Below, one piece after another: positions 1-11,808 of a stretch of 64,000 bases of DNA. Position 1 is the stretch's first letter, and each line of letters begins with the position of its first letter. Source of the stretch: Sarcocystis neurona. Taxonomy: Eukaryota; Apicomplexa; Conoidasida; Eucoccidiorida; Sarcocystidae. The position numbers were made by a program, and so were the translations under genes. The notes beneath the pieces are model-generated. The model made no database searches. It saw nothing but the letters and a program-made list of their open reading frames with translations, and was not told where the DNA came from. Location: positions 472,292 to 536,291 of the forward strand of contig KL647302.1 in NCBI GenBank assembly GCA_000727475.1. Direction: 5' to 3'.

Positions 1-2480
1 CACACGAGACGTAAAGCACTCAGTCGGATTGTTGTACTGCGTCGCCATAGTTAGTAAGTTCGCTGCTGATTCAAGGACATCCTCCGAGGGATACAGCTGC
101 CTGCTGTCTGCAATAGATTCCGCTTGTCTCCCGCAACTTCACTGCTACTGCTTAGAAGTGTATCGCAGGCGACCGCACACAGTGGCTGCTATTGCAGCTG
201 CCGCCCTCACTGGTACTGCCGTTAGACATGCCCTCTTGATCTTCGTCCTCGTCCTCGTAGTCCTGCTTCGTTTGATGCGGCTGCCGCCGCAACTTACGCT
301 CTTCTTTCAACTGACGAATTTCACCTGCAGCGGCTGGTCACGTCGGCGGATGCCGCGGTCTTCTTCACTGTCGCTCCCTCCTACCCCAGTCACCGGCCGT
401 GGCCTAGCTGCTACTGCTGCCCCTCAGATTCTTGTAGCGGCTGCAAACTTTGCCCTTGCCGGCGCTGCTGAGCTGCTGCTGCTGAAATCACGGCCACACG
501 CTGCGGGGCTGCAACAGCTGAGCGCCGCGTTCACCGGCTACATAGCTGCCGTTGTTGCACCCGTGTGGAGGACCCCAGTTCCTCGTCCATACCACTGCTC
601 CAGGACTTAGTCCCCGACTGCGTATGCTGCTGGAGAGAATACCGGCTTACCTGCTCCGACCGCTGAATCTTTCTCTGCGTTCAGGTGGCCAAAGAGCTCG
701 CGATACCCCATACGGCCTGCTGCTGCTGCTGGCGGTGCAGTGCTGGAGTGTATATCACTTCCCATGTGATGCTGGTTGTACAGCAGCAAAACGTGCTGAT
801 TCGCGAGTGGCCTGCTTCCGCTTCCGTCGCTGCCCGACGACAGACATGCTTCTTTTTCTAGGTGTTACTGCTGGCCTGTTCTATCCTCTTGCTGCTGCAG
901 CCGCTGCTCTGTTGCCTACCTGCCACTCTTGCGGCAATTGTCCTGACCTTATTCTCCTGACTGCTGATGCTTATGTGCAATCCGGTCGCATCGTCTCCGG
1001 CCTACTACTTCTAAACTGACTTCGTTTTTGTGTCTGCCCAGTTGGTGCTGTTGGCTTGACAAACTTCTGGTTCTTTTTCGCCTATTCTTACTGCCCACGC
1101 TCGTGCCAGTGTGGCCCCTTCCACTGTTCTTCGAGGGACCCACTTCCGCCTGGTGCTGGTCGGGAATATTGTCTGCGTTTCCTAGTTCGTTACCTGCTGA
1201 TGCCTCTGCTGCCATAATGGGGGCCTTCAAAATTCGACCGCCGGGCACGCGCTATCAGTTTCGTAAGTCCTGTTGCTCTCGATTGGCTGGTGTGCGCCGC
1301 CTTGCCAGATTGCAGAAGCGGCTTACACAGCCTTTTCCGAATACTTCTTCTTTACGTTCTAAGCGTCGCCCTGCTCATTCTTCCTGCTTCTTCCATCCCT
1401 TCGTCTCCTCCCGGTTCTTCTTGCATTTCATACCCTGTTCTTCGCCTTCGTGAGTAACGCTGACACTACTCTGTAGCCCACATACGCAGAAGCAGTACTG
1501 CGTAGAACAAGTGACTCAAGCTCGAGATGCCGTATTGTCTAGTTATTGTCGACAGGCCAGCTGTAGCACTAGAAGGACTTGCCTTCATCCGCTGGATTCA
1601 TGGGTTTTCTGAGGCATACACCCAGCCGATCGGTACTGCTGTACACGGATATATATATATATATATATATAAACACGGGAATACAAGCATATATTTGTAT
1701 GCGTCTGTCCGAGGTTCTGTCCGGCGTTTGTGTGGTAGTGTTTGTCGGCAGCGCTGGCTCAAGTCAAAGATGGCCTGGAACCTGCGGTACAAAAATACAA
1801 CCAACTACCTGCGCAGAACGCGTCGCTGCTGAGCATAGCACTGGTGGTGTTGTGGCATGTGCTTTCGCGACCTGCTGCTATCGCTAATCGCGTTGCGCTG
1901 ACTGCCCTAGCTTGTGTCGATGCTACTGCTTCTGCTGTGCGTGTTCCTACTGCTGTCCAGTAGACTGTTGCTGCTGTTTTAGATGCTGCAGCGTTGTGCC
2001 TGCTGGCGCTGGTACTGCCCTTCGTGCCGCCGTTACAGCTATTTGTGCTTCCACTTGTCCTGCGCGAGCTGCCGAATATGGCCTCAGTCCCGTGCCTATG
2101 CTATCCATGTAGGATCTGTTTTTGGGTCCACTGTTGCGGGTCCTCATGGTGCAGCCACTGCTGTTTCTTTTCCTCTTTCCGGTGCTATTACTCTTTTCCG
2201 TACTGCAGCGGCAACTGGTGCTGTTGCTTCTCTTGCGGTGGCTGCTGAGTTTGCTGTTGTGCTGCGACCGCTCTTCCTGCGTTTCTGTCCAGCAAGAACT
2301 GGTGCCTTCCGCCGCGTCATGTTTCGTCGAATGAATCTGCCTAATTGGCCACCTGATGATGCCTCTCCCTTACACCCAGTACGTCATCCGCGTGTTCTTC
2401 GTTGCTGTTCTATTTTTGTTAAGGTCCTTCGTAGGATCCCTGTTTCTTTCTGTCTTGCGTGAGCGGCCGCCGTGAAGTCT
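1..2480. other. CTG-rich, A-poor segment without a convincing intact gene
   Basis: The plus strand is rich in CTG, TGCTG and CTT and poor in A, as in the sense-antisense composition of the homopolymer-coding exons further right, but the triplet tracts are interrupted. Open frames of 100-160 codons exist on both strands (for example plus 1983-2462 and a minus frame running from about 2412 to 1947), none with a recognisable domain or a clear splice chain. It may be the end of a repeat-rich gene continuing to the left, or decayed coding sequence. A short TA microsatellite sits at 1650-1671. I cannot assign a product. Confidence 0.4.
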
Positions 2481-5400
2481 GCCTTTGCGTTTGAAGAGTT
2501 CCGACAATTGTCTCTGCAGCAGTATTCACTTACGTGAGCGCTGCATACTTCGAAGTGCTGTAGATGTACACGGAAACTGTACTCGAAAGGCTGACATAAA
2601 CTTTGTCAGACGAACATTGACGATAGGGGCGTGTCATCAGGGGAGTCTCTTGCCCAAGTGCACGTGACCTGGCCCCATCTCAGCAGTAGGAGTAGGCAGC
2701 ACTTGTGCAGCGTTTCTTCCGCGGTCGCGCCGTCTTCCACCGCGACTAAACAGAGGCCACAACTGTACACGTACAAGCGTATATACATATGCACCTGTGC
2801 GGTGGTGACTGTATACGACTACAGTTCCCGGTGGGCTAGGTAGGAAATGATTTACGCGGAGCTGGAACCAGTCGAATACAGAGCTTGTGCCAGACGTTAG
2901 CCGCTCGCTCACCACAGAAGGGCAGGCAGAGGACTGCGCACTGCAGCTTTTCATATAAACCCTACACGCTGGATACCCGTGTTGCGCATGCAGCGAGACA
3001 ACGGCTAAGAACACGCAGAAGGTGATAAGAAAATCCGCTGAGCATAGAAGGACACGCTGTGCAGGAAAAAGTGGTTGTGAGAGACACTGTGCGCGCTTTC
3101 GAAACACGGAAAACACAAATTCGTGGCGTCTATTATTGCTTCTGCAGAGTCTTTCTCTCATGAACCGCATCGGGCTGATGCGTGTTGCCTTGTGTTGCAC
3201 GCACCAGCCGCCTAGGTCTGATGGTTGCCTTGTGTTATTTGGAAGGTACGACGTACATTCGTGCTGGTACGAGTTGTGTATTAGCAACAAGTTACGTGAC
3301 GCGCACACTACGGAAGCAGGGATGTTGACAAGTATGACTAAAATGCAGGAGCACTAATAGGTAAGTATGGCGACACGGTCGGCAAGAACACTCGTTCGTG
3401 ACACATCAGATATGCATTACAGGGGACTTTCACTGATACGACGGCTTCCTTACCATACGTGAGAGAAGCGAAATCAAAGTAATCGAATGATAGGAAGTCG
3501 CCATTTGAGGCCTCCAAGCAGAGAACACCTTGACGGTATCTATCTTCGTTTAATCGCTTGCAGTCGTACACAGTAGGTATTTCCTCTACGACGCGTATGC
3601 TGCCGGCCTTCTTTCGTTTTGCTCTGGTGTTCTGTGTGTAGCCCCTTGCCTATAATCTGTCCGCGTGAGAGTCGTTACCCGCAGTAACGTCGGTGGTGCG
3701 TGATAAGGAAGTACACAGGACACTTCTGAGTACGCTCACACGCGTAAAGGAGGATTCCTGCTTCCATCACCTCCTTTCAGATCGACGTTCGCCCCGTCGT
3801 TGCATTCTCGTATACACCCCAGCCGCCGATTTCTCTTTCCACACAGGGCGACGCAAGTGAGCTCCACCAAGTCAGTGGTGGAAGGCGACTCTGCGTTGAC
3901 TTCAGTGACGCCACTGTGGCAGCTTGTGCCCAAAGCGCGTTTACTGTAACGGGTGGGGATATACGTGTGTGTGTGCGTACACATATGTATGTAAGTCTGT
4001 GTGTCATCCAACGTGTCTGTCGGATGTCTCTCTCCGTCTTGCGAAATTCCACCAAGCGGACGATTTGCGCAGGTAGCTATGTCTCACGGAGCACATGTGT
4101 GTGTATTTACACGTGCACACGGCTACATACGCGAACGTTCCACTCGTACCTCTACCTCTGTATAAACACTACGTGTGTGAGGTAACGCGTGTCTGTCTTA
4201 CGCAGTGTCTCCGCTTGTCTCTATCTACGTATGGTGGTGCTGCTCACTATTTCCATACGCTGATGATATATGTAATACGTTTGTCGGTCTATGTAAGATT
4301 CTGCGCTTCCAGCACAGTGCAGATGTGCGTGTATATATATAAATATATGTATATATATATATGTATGTATATGTATATATATGTATATATATGTATATAT
4401 ATATGTATGTGTATATATATATGTATATGTGTGTGTATATATATATATATATACATGTATACATATGGTTGTTTTGCGTAGGTCTTCTTTGTTTTTGTCA
4501 GGCGTCAATGATGATACACTAAGTGCCCCACCGACTAACACTGCTTGTACGCACGTGTGTATACGCTTGTTGGTACATGGCTCGTTCTCTCTTCTCTTAC
4601 GATCAGAGTAGCCGCTTATCAATATATACGTGTATAAAGTTATATGTAGGAGGTTTTGCGTGTCTCTCAGAGTCTACACGCATGTGCGTGCGATTGTACC
4701 TGCAAACGTTTTCTCACTTCTTATGATCTAGATGCAACATGATGCGTTTATTCACTCGCACACGTCCTACGCGGACAGGTTTCCCTTGTAGAGGAAGACT
4801 CCATCTCCCACGTTTGTGCATTTGAGCAGATTGAGCCGTGGGGAAAGCAGCTTTTTGTCTTCAACGCGTTCGCTTCGTGTGATGTAACGGAGTGGAGCGG
4901 ACCACGAGGCGCCTTTCCGCGCCTTCCTCCCGTGCTGAAGGTAAAAAAAGTGAGAAAGGAGTGCCAGATTCTGCTGGAGTGACGCCCGTTTTCGAACGAC
5001 TGCTGCTGCTTCACACTCACAGCGGGACTACGAGGCAGATCAAAGCGTAAACTAAGAATCTTGTTGCCCACCGTAGGTCCACTTATCTGTAGAGGGAGAA
5101 CGACGGGGAGACTGACGGGTTCAGATGCACCGGCTGAAGGGTGCAATGTGTCCAAGTACAGAGTCTTCACTGAGAAAGGTGTGCAATGGAGACGATACTT
5201 CGTGGATGTACCTAAAGCCAACCTGCTGATTAGGTAACTGTGTGCGTATACGAGTGCTGGTGTCCAGCTGCCGATGGCCACCAGAAGAAGCGCCTGCGTG
5301 ACCAAACACTGTGCATTTAGCGTGAAAAGTACCCCGCGAATTTGAGTTGCATTTCTAATACAAGGGAGTTGTCAAGACCACGACATTTTGTACATATGTG

Positions 5401-6092
5401 TGTGCATATGACTCAATAGATTAGGCACCCTGTATTGCCCGAAGGGTCCGTGTGAAGGAGACTTCCGCTAAAGTGACTTTACTTCTACGTTGAGATCTGC
5501 AAACTAGAAAAAGAATCACCACACGGTCGTGCACGGAGGACCGCTACTAAGAGATAGCGAGAGATCTAGCACCCAGCAGTAAGGCAGCCTTCACAGGGAA
5601 GCCGGCGGGAGCCTGCCAAACCGTTGTAGAACGTACTTCCGTCATAGCGGGGCTTTGTGAGTGGGCAGCAGTGACGATCCAGTTGGCACAGCATGTGACA
5701 CCGGGAGCTTCTCTCATCAGTACGTGGTATCTCGCGTCTCAGTGTTGCCTCAGACGTCTAACGTAGTGCCGAAATCGTACATAGCTTCAGACGACCTGCG
5801 TTGATATATTTTGCAAGGCGGACAGATGCACGCACGTACCTTATTTTACGCTTCCTGGCAGGGGTGGTCGGAGCCTACATCTTCCTCTGCATGTGCTAAA
5901 CTCGTACTCCACATATATTAGTAATACCTCTTTTTCACCTAGTTCCTCTCCTCCGTAGCGCATATTCTGAAAACGCACATCTTCATTTATGCACGTGTAT
6001 GCTTATGTGCAAGCCAGCCACCCTCCGTCTATTCACTTTGCATACCAGCATGTGTACGCAGTTGCAGTGCTATGTGTCTTAGTGCTCCGCAG
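2481..6092. other. Repeat-poor stretch with only weak exon candidates
   Basis: Nothing is firmly supported here. Two minus-strand candidates stand out. A coherent frame at 3338-3571 contains a strong GTAAGG donor. A frame at 4748-5305 begins with a hydrophobic stretch after Met (VTQALLLVAIGSWTPALVYA), which could be a signal peptide, and contains a GTGAGT donor. Neither has recognised homology. TA/TG microsatellite occupies about 4325-4465. Confidence 0.3.
4325..4465. repeat. TATG/TA microsatellite
   Basis: About 140 bases of alternating ATATATGT and TATATA. Open frames crossing it encode only Tyr-Ile-Met-Cys runs and are not genes. Confidence 0.9.
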
Positions 6093-7847
6093 ACGCCTGC
6101 AGATGCAGCAACAGCGGCGGCGTCGTCTGCATCTTTGCTGACGGCGATGCGGGAGACGTGCACCATGAGACCTTGTCGGACCGTGATGTGCGTCAGCGAC
6201 CACGCGCAGCGGCCGCTGATGTTTCTTAGTAAAGAGGATTTCTTGACTCTTGCAAGAAACGTTCCTCAGCTGAAGGCGGAACTTGAAATATTCAAGCAAA
6301 AACTTCCGGTAGGCACAGGTGGAAGACGGGAACAGTCAGTGACAACGTTGCACACACACAGACACGTTAAGGGTACACTAGTTTTGCTAATACATCAGCG
6401 ACACTCCTTTGGGGTCTGTAAACACGAAGCGTGTGACCTGCTATTCCAATGCCATAAATATATATTTATGTATATGTATATATATGTGCACGTAGACATA
6501 TGTATGTGTATTCAGATACATACGTATATTTTTTACTTTGCTCTTGTGGGGTCTAGGTGCACACGAGGTACGTCCGCATCCTTCGCTGTAGGAACATATA
6601 TAGAAGTATACGTACATATGACTAGGAACATGTGACTGTATGCATACACTTGTGTGAGCGTATATGAGTAGGTCGAATACAGTGGCGCCTATGTATGCTT
6701 GTGGGCGTTCACGCGTTTGGTCACGTTCCATAAATGTAAAAATTCGAGTTCACGTGTTGGTGGTGATATGCATTACACCGAGCGTCATTCGTGTACATCT
6801 GCATATGTGTATGTAGCTGCTGGTCTTCCTTCAAGGGCGATGCAGTGCAAGGTTATAAATGCGTCGCCTCTTTTAAAGACGGAAACGAGCAAACCTTTCC
6901 ACACACATTATCGAACTGCATCTTTCTCTGATAAATCCCCCGTGAGAAAGAGGGCAGAAAAAGGGTCAAAAGTAACGTGCGTGTGAACCACCCATGTATG
7001 TCTCTACGTATATTTATATATGTATAATATATGTTATATAATATACGTGTGCTCCACGTACTTGTTAGTAAGTCGGGCAATGCAGAAGCTGAGAAGGGAC
7101 AACTGCAGGAACTAGATGTCGCCTACGCTGTGCACGGAAGAAGGCATGGTTTGCAAAAACAAATAAAGGGTGCGTGTCAGCACGTTCTTCCAGGGAGAGA
7201 CGGATTTTTGGGAATCAACTATTAGGCCAACCTCAGGCCTGCGACGCAGCAGGTTATTAAAGAGACGGGTGCTTTTCTTTGAGAGGTCGTCCAGTGAAGT
7301 CGTGCACGATACCACTTCGGCCACAAGAGCCGCACTTCTTCATGTAGAAGGCGCCACGGATCAAGAAAAACACGCTCGTCTCCTGACTCCTCGTATCGGA
7401 ATGCGTAACTCAGAACGCATTCCTGCCCTAGATTGTTGGTCTGCTCTTCGCTATCTATCCAGGCCACACGAGTGTTTAGTGAAGTGATGAGTGTCACCGG
7501 ATTAGTATACTTTGCCCACACCTTCTCCCCGACTACCGGACAATCTAGTGCCACGTGGCGAACATGCGTGCCTTCGTGTATAGATGCGCTAGAGCATTTT
7601 TTTCCCCATAAGAGCGTGCGTGACGAAAACTGGTGCGCACATATTACCTTCCACACCGTGTGCCAGATAGAGCTTCTGTCGTTAACGCTTCCGTGTGTTG
7701 TTTGTTCAGCTTGATCACGTAGATACGCAGTATGACCTTCGCCGCAAGCTTCTTCCCTATAAATCCTACGGTATGCAGCGTCTGAAAACCGGCGAACATG
7801 GTGGTTATGGAACGAAACGTGGAACTATCCGAGAGCCGAAGACTTGA
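6093..7847 (+). CDS. Probable four-exon gene; first visible exon resembles the end of a cyclic-nucleotide-binding fold
   Basis: Four exons chain with matching phases: 6093-6308 (phase 0 out), 7073-7169 (phase 1 out), 7237-7478 (phase 0 out) and 7710-7847 ending in TGA. The last acceptor follows a good T-rich tract (TTGTTTGTTCAG). The first exon encodes a Met-rich Arg-Cys segment followed by PLMFLSKEDFLTLARNVPQL. That spacing recalls the C-terminal beta strands and helix of CAP_ED/cNMP-binding domains, with the usual leucine-rich 'DxEDFxxLLxxxPxL' motif. This is family knowledge applied by eye and is weak. The later exons are basic and unrecognised; the last contains KTGEHGGYGTKRGTIREPK. No start codon was fixed, so exons upstream of 6093 are likely. 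The region 7237-7656 is also open on the minus strand (144 codons), so the strand call is an inference from splice sites and phase. Confidence 0.42.
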
Positions 7848-7988
7848 TGTCTTCGGAAAGCCCTTTTGAAGGCGTGGACGCCAACGTCTTGGAACGCGTC
7901 TACAAATCTCTCCCTCCGGAGGTTGATACTTTTGCTGACGGGGTCTTAGGGTGGTTGTCTTCTGTAAACTTCCGCGTACACTACAGAT
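7847..7988 (+). CDS. Unassigned open frame overlapping the preceding stop (TGATG)
   Basis: The TGA that closes the previous chain overlaps an ATG. From it runs a 47-codon acidic frame (MSSESPFEGVDANVLERVYK, then a Pro/Glu segment and FADGVLGWL) ending at 7988. The same frame is open upstream to about 7775. A donor (GTAAAC) lies at 7967. Explanations include a later exon of the same gene with a splice I did not find, a sequencing or assembly frameshift joining it to the previous exon, or chance. The product is unknown. Confidence 0.28.
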
Positions 7989-8004
7989 GAGCAGGTGTAT
8001 TGCG

Positions 8005-8136
8005 CATCTAGTCAAGTGAAATGCGCTGGGCGGGTATAGCTAGAAGATATTTCGCGGAGCCTTCCTGTAGTTCCTCGTCAAGGAGAAGCACATTGTAGAT
8101 ACCTTTCGGCAGAGTGGCATACGTTCCCGGCAACTG
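8005..8136 (-). CDS. Possible terminal exon, unknown protein
   Basis: Reading the minus strand, a good acceptor with a branch-like CATTAAC (ending at about 8137) is followed by a coherent frame, LPGTYATLPKGIYNVLLLDE then LQEGSAKYLLAIPAQ, closing with TAG near 8005. Upstream exons on the minus strand at 8150-8640 could not be separated from equally open plus-strand frames. The product is unknown. Confidence 0.25.
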
Positions 8137-8693
8137 TTAATGTATGAGATAGTGGAAATCCCTACGCTTGACAAGGCGATTTCCTTGAGTCTTTGTGGGT
8201 TGCAGTATGTCGTGGATTCACACGTGAGAAACGTCAAGTGCAATCAGAGCGCAACTGATTGACTCGCACAGCCGTGCATAGTGAAGGCTTGTTTTGAGTG
8301 GATTGTGGAGAAGAAAAAAATATCGTTTTGCGAAGAATCGAAGACGCACATCGGCGAGATGTCGCAAGTTGTGATATTTTTGTTTCCGGAGTGTTGCCTC
8401 ACTGGGCCTCACCATACTCCCCGCAGAAGGCTTCGAACGGATAAGTACATCGCGACGAGACAGCGGGAAAACAGTATTATCCGGACAACGCCTGCAACGG
8501 AGAGTGCTTGGAAGCGCATGTGGAGGTGTATCTTTTTGTCCGATGAGTGGTTGGTTACACGGTGGTGGCGATCGAGTCTGCCAAAGAATGTTGACGGAAG
8601 GCGGGAGTCTGCAGTGCTCAGTCACGTCGAGAAATTGGATCCGTACACTCGTATCTGAATCGTTTTGAGGATGTCTTTCTGGAACGCCCGTAG

Positions 8694-9059
8694 GCCGTCG
8701 AACCGCAGAAGATATACGACGATGGAAGCCTGGGGCACAGCACAGAGCAAGAACCTGTATTGAATACGCTGGGACGGATAGGTTTTGTATGAAGCTTGAT
8801 GAAGTGCTGAGATGCTGACTTGATTTTGGAATTTCTCAGTTCAGCTCCGCTGTAATGCCGGAAGCAGAAACATCGTTACCTTCAGAGCGTTTGGAAAGAT
8901 CCTCGTCGTGCGGAATCGATTACGCGGGCACGCGACGAGGGTACCTGTACAGAAGGGTGTTGCAACCAGTCGGTTTCGTGGATGCCGTCTTTGTTATTTG
9001 TGTGCGCCGCGCAGAGGGCCAGTCCACGAGCTACTCTGAAGCAGGCTCTATTTCCCTAG
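8694..9059 (+). CDS. 3' part of an unidentified spliced gene
   Basis: Three exons join in phase 0: 8694-8786 (31 codons, donor GTATGA), 8845-8940 (32 codons, acceptor after TTTCTCAGTTCAG, donor GTACCT) and 9015-9059 (14 codons and TAG). The joined product is acidic at first (AVEPQKIYDDGSLGHSTEQE) and then strongly basic (LVVRNRLRGHATR). No domain was recognised. The upstream exons are not resolved; the open plus frames at 8281-8640 are candidates. The clean splice sites and three consecutive matching phases are the main evidence. Confidence 0.38.
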
Positions 9060-9663
9060 CATAGAGCGGTTGCCGTCGTCATCCCCGCGGAAAGCCAGTC
9101 TCTAACGTAAGGTAACTTGACACACTTGGTGTGCTAAACGTTGATTAACTTCTTACTCTCCGGCTGTCACATCTACACGAGAATCCCTTGCTTGTACAGC
9201 TAGCTTTTTTCTGTCGAAGCTCCATACGTGTTGGCTCTGCACACGGCAGACATGTACCGGTGCTGACGGGACTAGATGGACAATTCTAAGAATCTCCCGA
9301 GGCTTCACGAATAGGGCGGAGGGGCTAGACACAGCGTAGGCAAAGCATACACACAACGCGCTAAAAGGCGTGTTCCGGTAACTGTGTAGGCGGGTGATGC
9401 GACTTCGCGATTTGCGAACGACTCGCCGCAAGCTTGCAGAGTTCCAACGTCCTCGTTTGAAATAATAGAAAGGCCTTGTACGTGAAAAATGCGGACGAAG
9501 ACGTTGACTACGTTTGAGTCGTCACTGAGCCCATGCGGTAGCGAGAAATGGGAGTAAATAACAAGAATTCCGGGACGTGAAAGCGTGGAAAGCCAACTCT
9601 CCGGTTTTGTTGAGGACAGCCGAATGGGGCACAAGGGCAGAGGACGCCGTTGGTCCGACGCGC

Positions 9664-10086
9664 ATGAAGTTTATAGAAACACTGTCACAGGGTTTTTTGG
9701 AGCTGAGGAAACAGCTCTCCTTCACAGAAGATGATCAGCGGTAGGTGAACTGTGTCGCTTTGCAGAGTGTGCTAATCAGCAAGTGCTTGCATCCTGGAAA
9801 AGTCGTGTTTTTCAAACCGGCTTCTGGCCTTGCAGAATACATTCCTCCAGGGCATTTGAGCCGACCCCAGACCAGTCTCTGCTTTCCCTTTGATGCTACC
9901 CGTTGTAGTAAGTAATGTATATATATATATACACGCATACGCACATACATACATACATACATGCTACACAAAAAAGTGTCTGTGGTCGGGACAAGTTGAC
10001 TGTTTGCAATCCGCGTCTGGCCTCGCAGGGTGCACTCGTGCAGGGCCATTGAACGGGAGCCGGTGTGGTCCCCGCTTTTCGTTTAA
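9664..10086 (+). CDS. Candidate gene with two alternative duplicated last exons
   Basis: An exon ending at 9740 (donor GTAGGTG, phase 2) encodes MKFIETLSQGFLELRKQLSF and TEDDQ. The frame stays open upstream to about 9562, so the Met at 9664 is only a possible start. Two downstream segments can each follow it in phase. 9836-9893 encodes 19 residues then TGA, and 10029-10086 encodes 19 residues then TAA. Both are preceded by a nearly identical acceptor region (TCTGGCCT/CTGCAG or CGCAG) and are paralogous copies 193 bases apart. Either could be the terminal exon. The product is unknown. Confidence 0.35.
9836..10086 (+). repeat. Diverged tandem duplication of a terminal-exon unit (period 193)
   Basis: The segment at about 9815-9893 is repeated at about 10008-10086. 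The acceptor, the 19-codon length and the position of the stop codon are conserved without gaps, and many differences fall at third codon positions. TA and ACAT microsatellites (9916-9962) separate the copies. Confidence 0.7.
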
Positions 10087-10435
10087 TGTCACTCATGTTG
10101 CTGAGTAGCTAACAGAGACACGTAGAAATACACATAGATATGTCTTTATATATGTAACTACGTGCGTGTATGCATGTGTAATTTTGTCAGAAAGATACCG
10201 AAGTGAGTCATCCTGCGAAGATGCATTCGTGCGAAGACCACTGGGTTCACAATTAACATCAGCGAGCCTGAGTTTGCGCCAGAGATGAGACATCCTCTCG
10301 CCACCATAACTCCTTCAACTCGTGCTTCTCAGACATGCCGAAACGCGACATGTAGACATACGAGTGTAGTAGTACAAACACGCGCAATCAGGTGAGCTAG
10401 CCATTAAACGAACAAAGGAAGCCTGCGGCTGCTAG

Positions 10436-10957
10436 AAAAGTGTTTGTAATACCGTATATTCAAAGACATGTTGTGGTTGCGTTTTACTCCCGGTGCGCCC
10501 TAAAGCTGCCAATACGATGTCGAAAAGTCTAGAAAACGCTGTATAGCTGATGCCGGAGGAGAGGTGTCCCAGGCGAACGGTGACACCATAGAAGAGACGA
10601 ACCCTCCTACTTCTTATCGTTAAACTGGTTCGCAGGAGAGTAGAGCGAAGCGAGAAGTTTGCCGCGGCGTATTGACGCACGCGCAGACTGACGTGGCCTG
10701 CAAGCATTTTTTTCAAAGAGCAAAACTGTTACTACGGTGGTGTCGTTGAGATCAGAGGATGTTATCCTCGCCAGGCCAACACAAAAGATGGTGGAGGAGG
10801 GGGTGGCGTGAAGGGCGCACTGTGCGTTGGTCTTATCGAGCAGCCTACTGTAGTCGAAGAGTCAGTGAAATGTACGTCTACTGGAGTCGGGCGCTGCGCC
10901 TCTCCGAGGGGGCTACAAAGCGTGAACGGAGGCGTCACTGCTTGGCGTGGAGAATTA
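10436..10957 (+). CDS. Open exon-like frames, unknown
   Basis: After an acceptor ending CTGCTAG at 10435, a phase-0 frame runs to a GTATAG donor near 10541 (KSVCNTVYSKTCCGCVLLPV, then basic residues). A second frame is open from about 10671 to 10957 and is glycine-rich (KDGGGGGGVKGALCVGLIEQ). A 94-codon minus frame (10432-10716) overlaps, so the strand is unsure. No homology was recognised. Confidence 0.25.
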
Positions 10958-11266
10958 TGACACAGGACGATTCGAGGGTCGCCGCACGAGCCCGGAAAAG
11001 TTTGTACTCACTGTTAGACACCGTTTCTCCTCCTTGCAGCTTCCACGCGCCATCGACTGCGGTAGTTGTGCTCTCTTAGAGGTGCATGCGCTTTAGTTTA
11101 ACCTCCGCTGAAAAAGGTAGACTTTGTGGACGTCAGGAACTCAGTCCACGGCAGGCCGGGGGAAACTGTTGAAAAATGAAGTCATTTGGTGTGCCTGTCG
11201 GACTATGAAGCGACCGGTTGTAGAATACCTATGGACTGTTCGACGCACTCAGTTGTCGATGCCTAG

Positions 11267-11808
11267 GAGTGCAGTGCGGCATGCTCTCCAAAGCGCATTC
11301 ATTCCATCCAATCGCAACAGAACTCTGGGTCGGCGTATCTGCTCACGTGTGATGAGCAGATACAAAAGCTATTCCGCTATCACAGCCGTCTCGGCTACGT
11401 AAGGTGGCTTCGTTGTGTTGGTACCCCACCTCAGCGTTATGTCTTCTGCAAGAAGGCTCGAGAGTCAAACGCGTAGACGGCATTCAACGTTGTATGAAGG
11501 GAGAACGGAAGCACTTGGCAGCGGAGAGTCCTCTACCGACGCAACCTGAACATAGATGGTTTTCCATCTGGCAAGAAGGGAGTCAAAGCACCTGCCTTAA
11601 CCACGTATTTCTTTGCTTTCGCTGCCGGCCTTCGGAGAATCTGTATCGGGACTAGATGTCGGGTCACTATCCTCGACTTCCGCGCTTCCGTGACAGGCAC
11701 ATTGAAGAACGGAGCACTTTTTCTGGACACAGAGGTGTAATGGAAAGCTTTCAGAGACGTTCTGCATGCATTGCCTCCGACAATCCTGAAGAGAAATACC
11801 TACACTAG
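11267..11808 (+). CDS. Two 3' exons of an unidentified gene
   Basis: Exon 11267-11398 has 44 codons, an acceptor ending GATGCCTAG and a strong GTAAGG donor. It joins in phase 0 to 11656-11808 (50 codons and TAG, acceptor GGGACTAG). The first encodes an AYLLTCDEQIQKLFRYHSRL segment, the second a basic Arg/His-rich tail with EERSTFSGHRG and NPEEKYLH at its end. Both have full open frames and good splice sites. Upstream exons may include the 10.4-11.0 kb frames. A minus frame at 11597-11860 overlaps the last exon and is the main alternative. Confidence 0.38.

Noticed and set aside
7222..7656. 144-codon minus frame with protein-like composition
   Set aside because: Kept only as an alternative: the plus strand gives consecutive phase-matched exons with better splice sites across the same region, but the choice is not certain.
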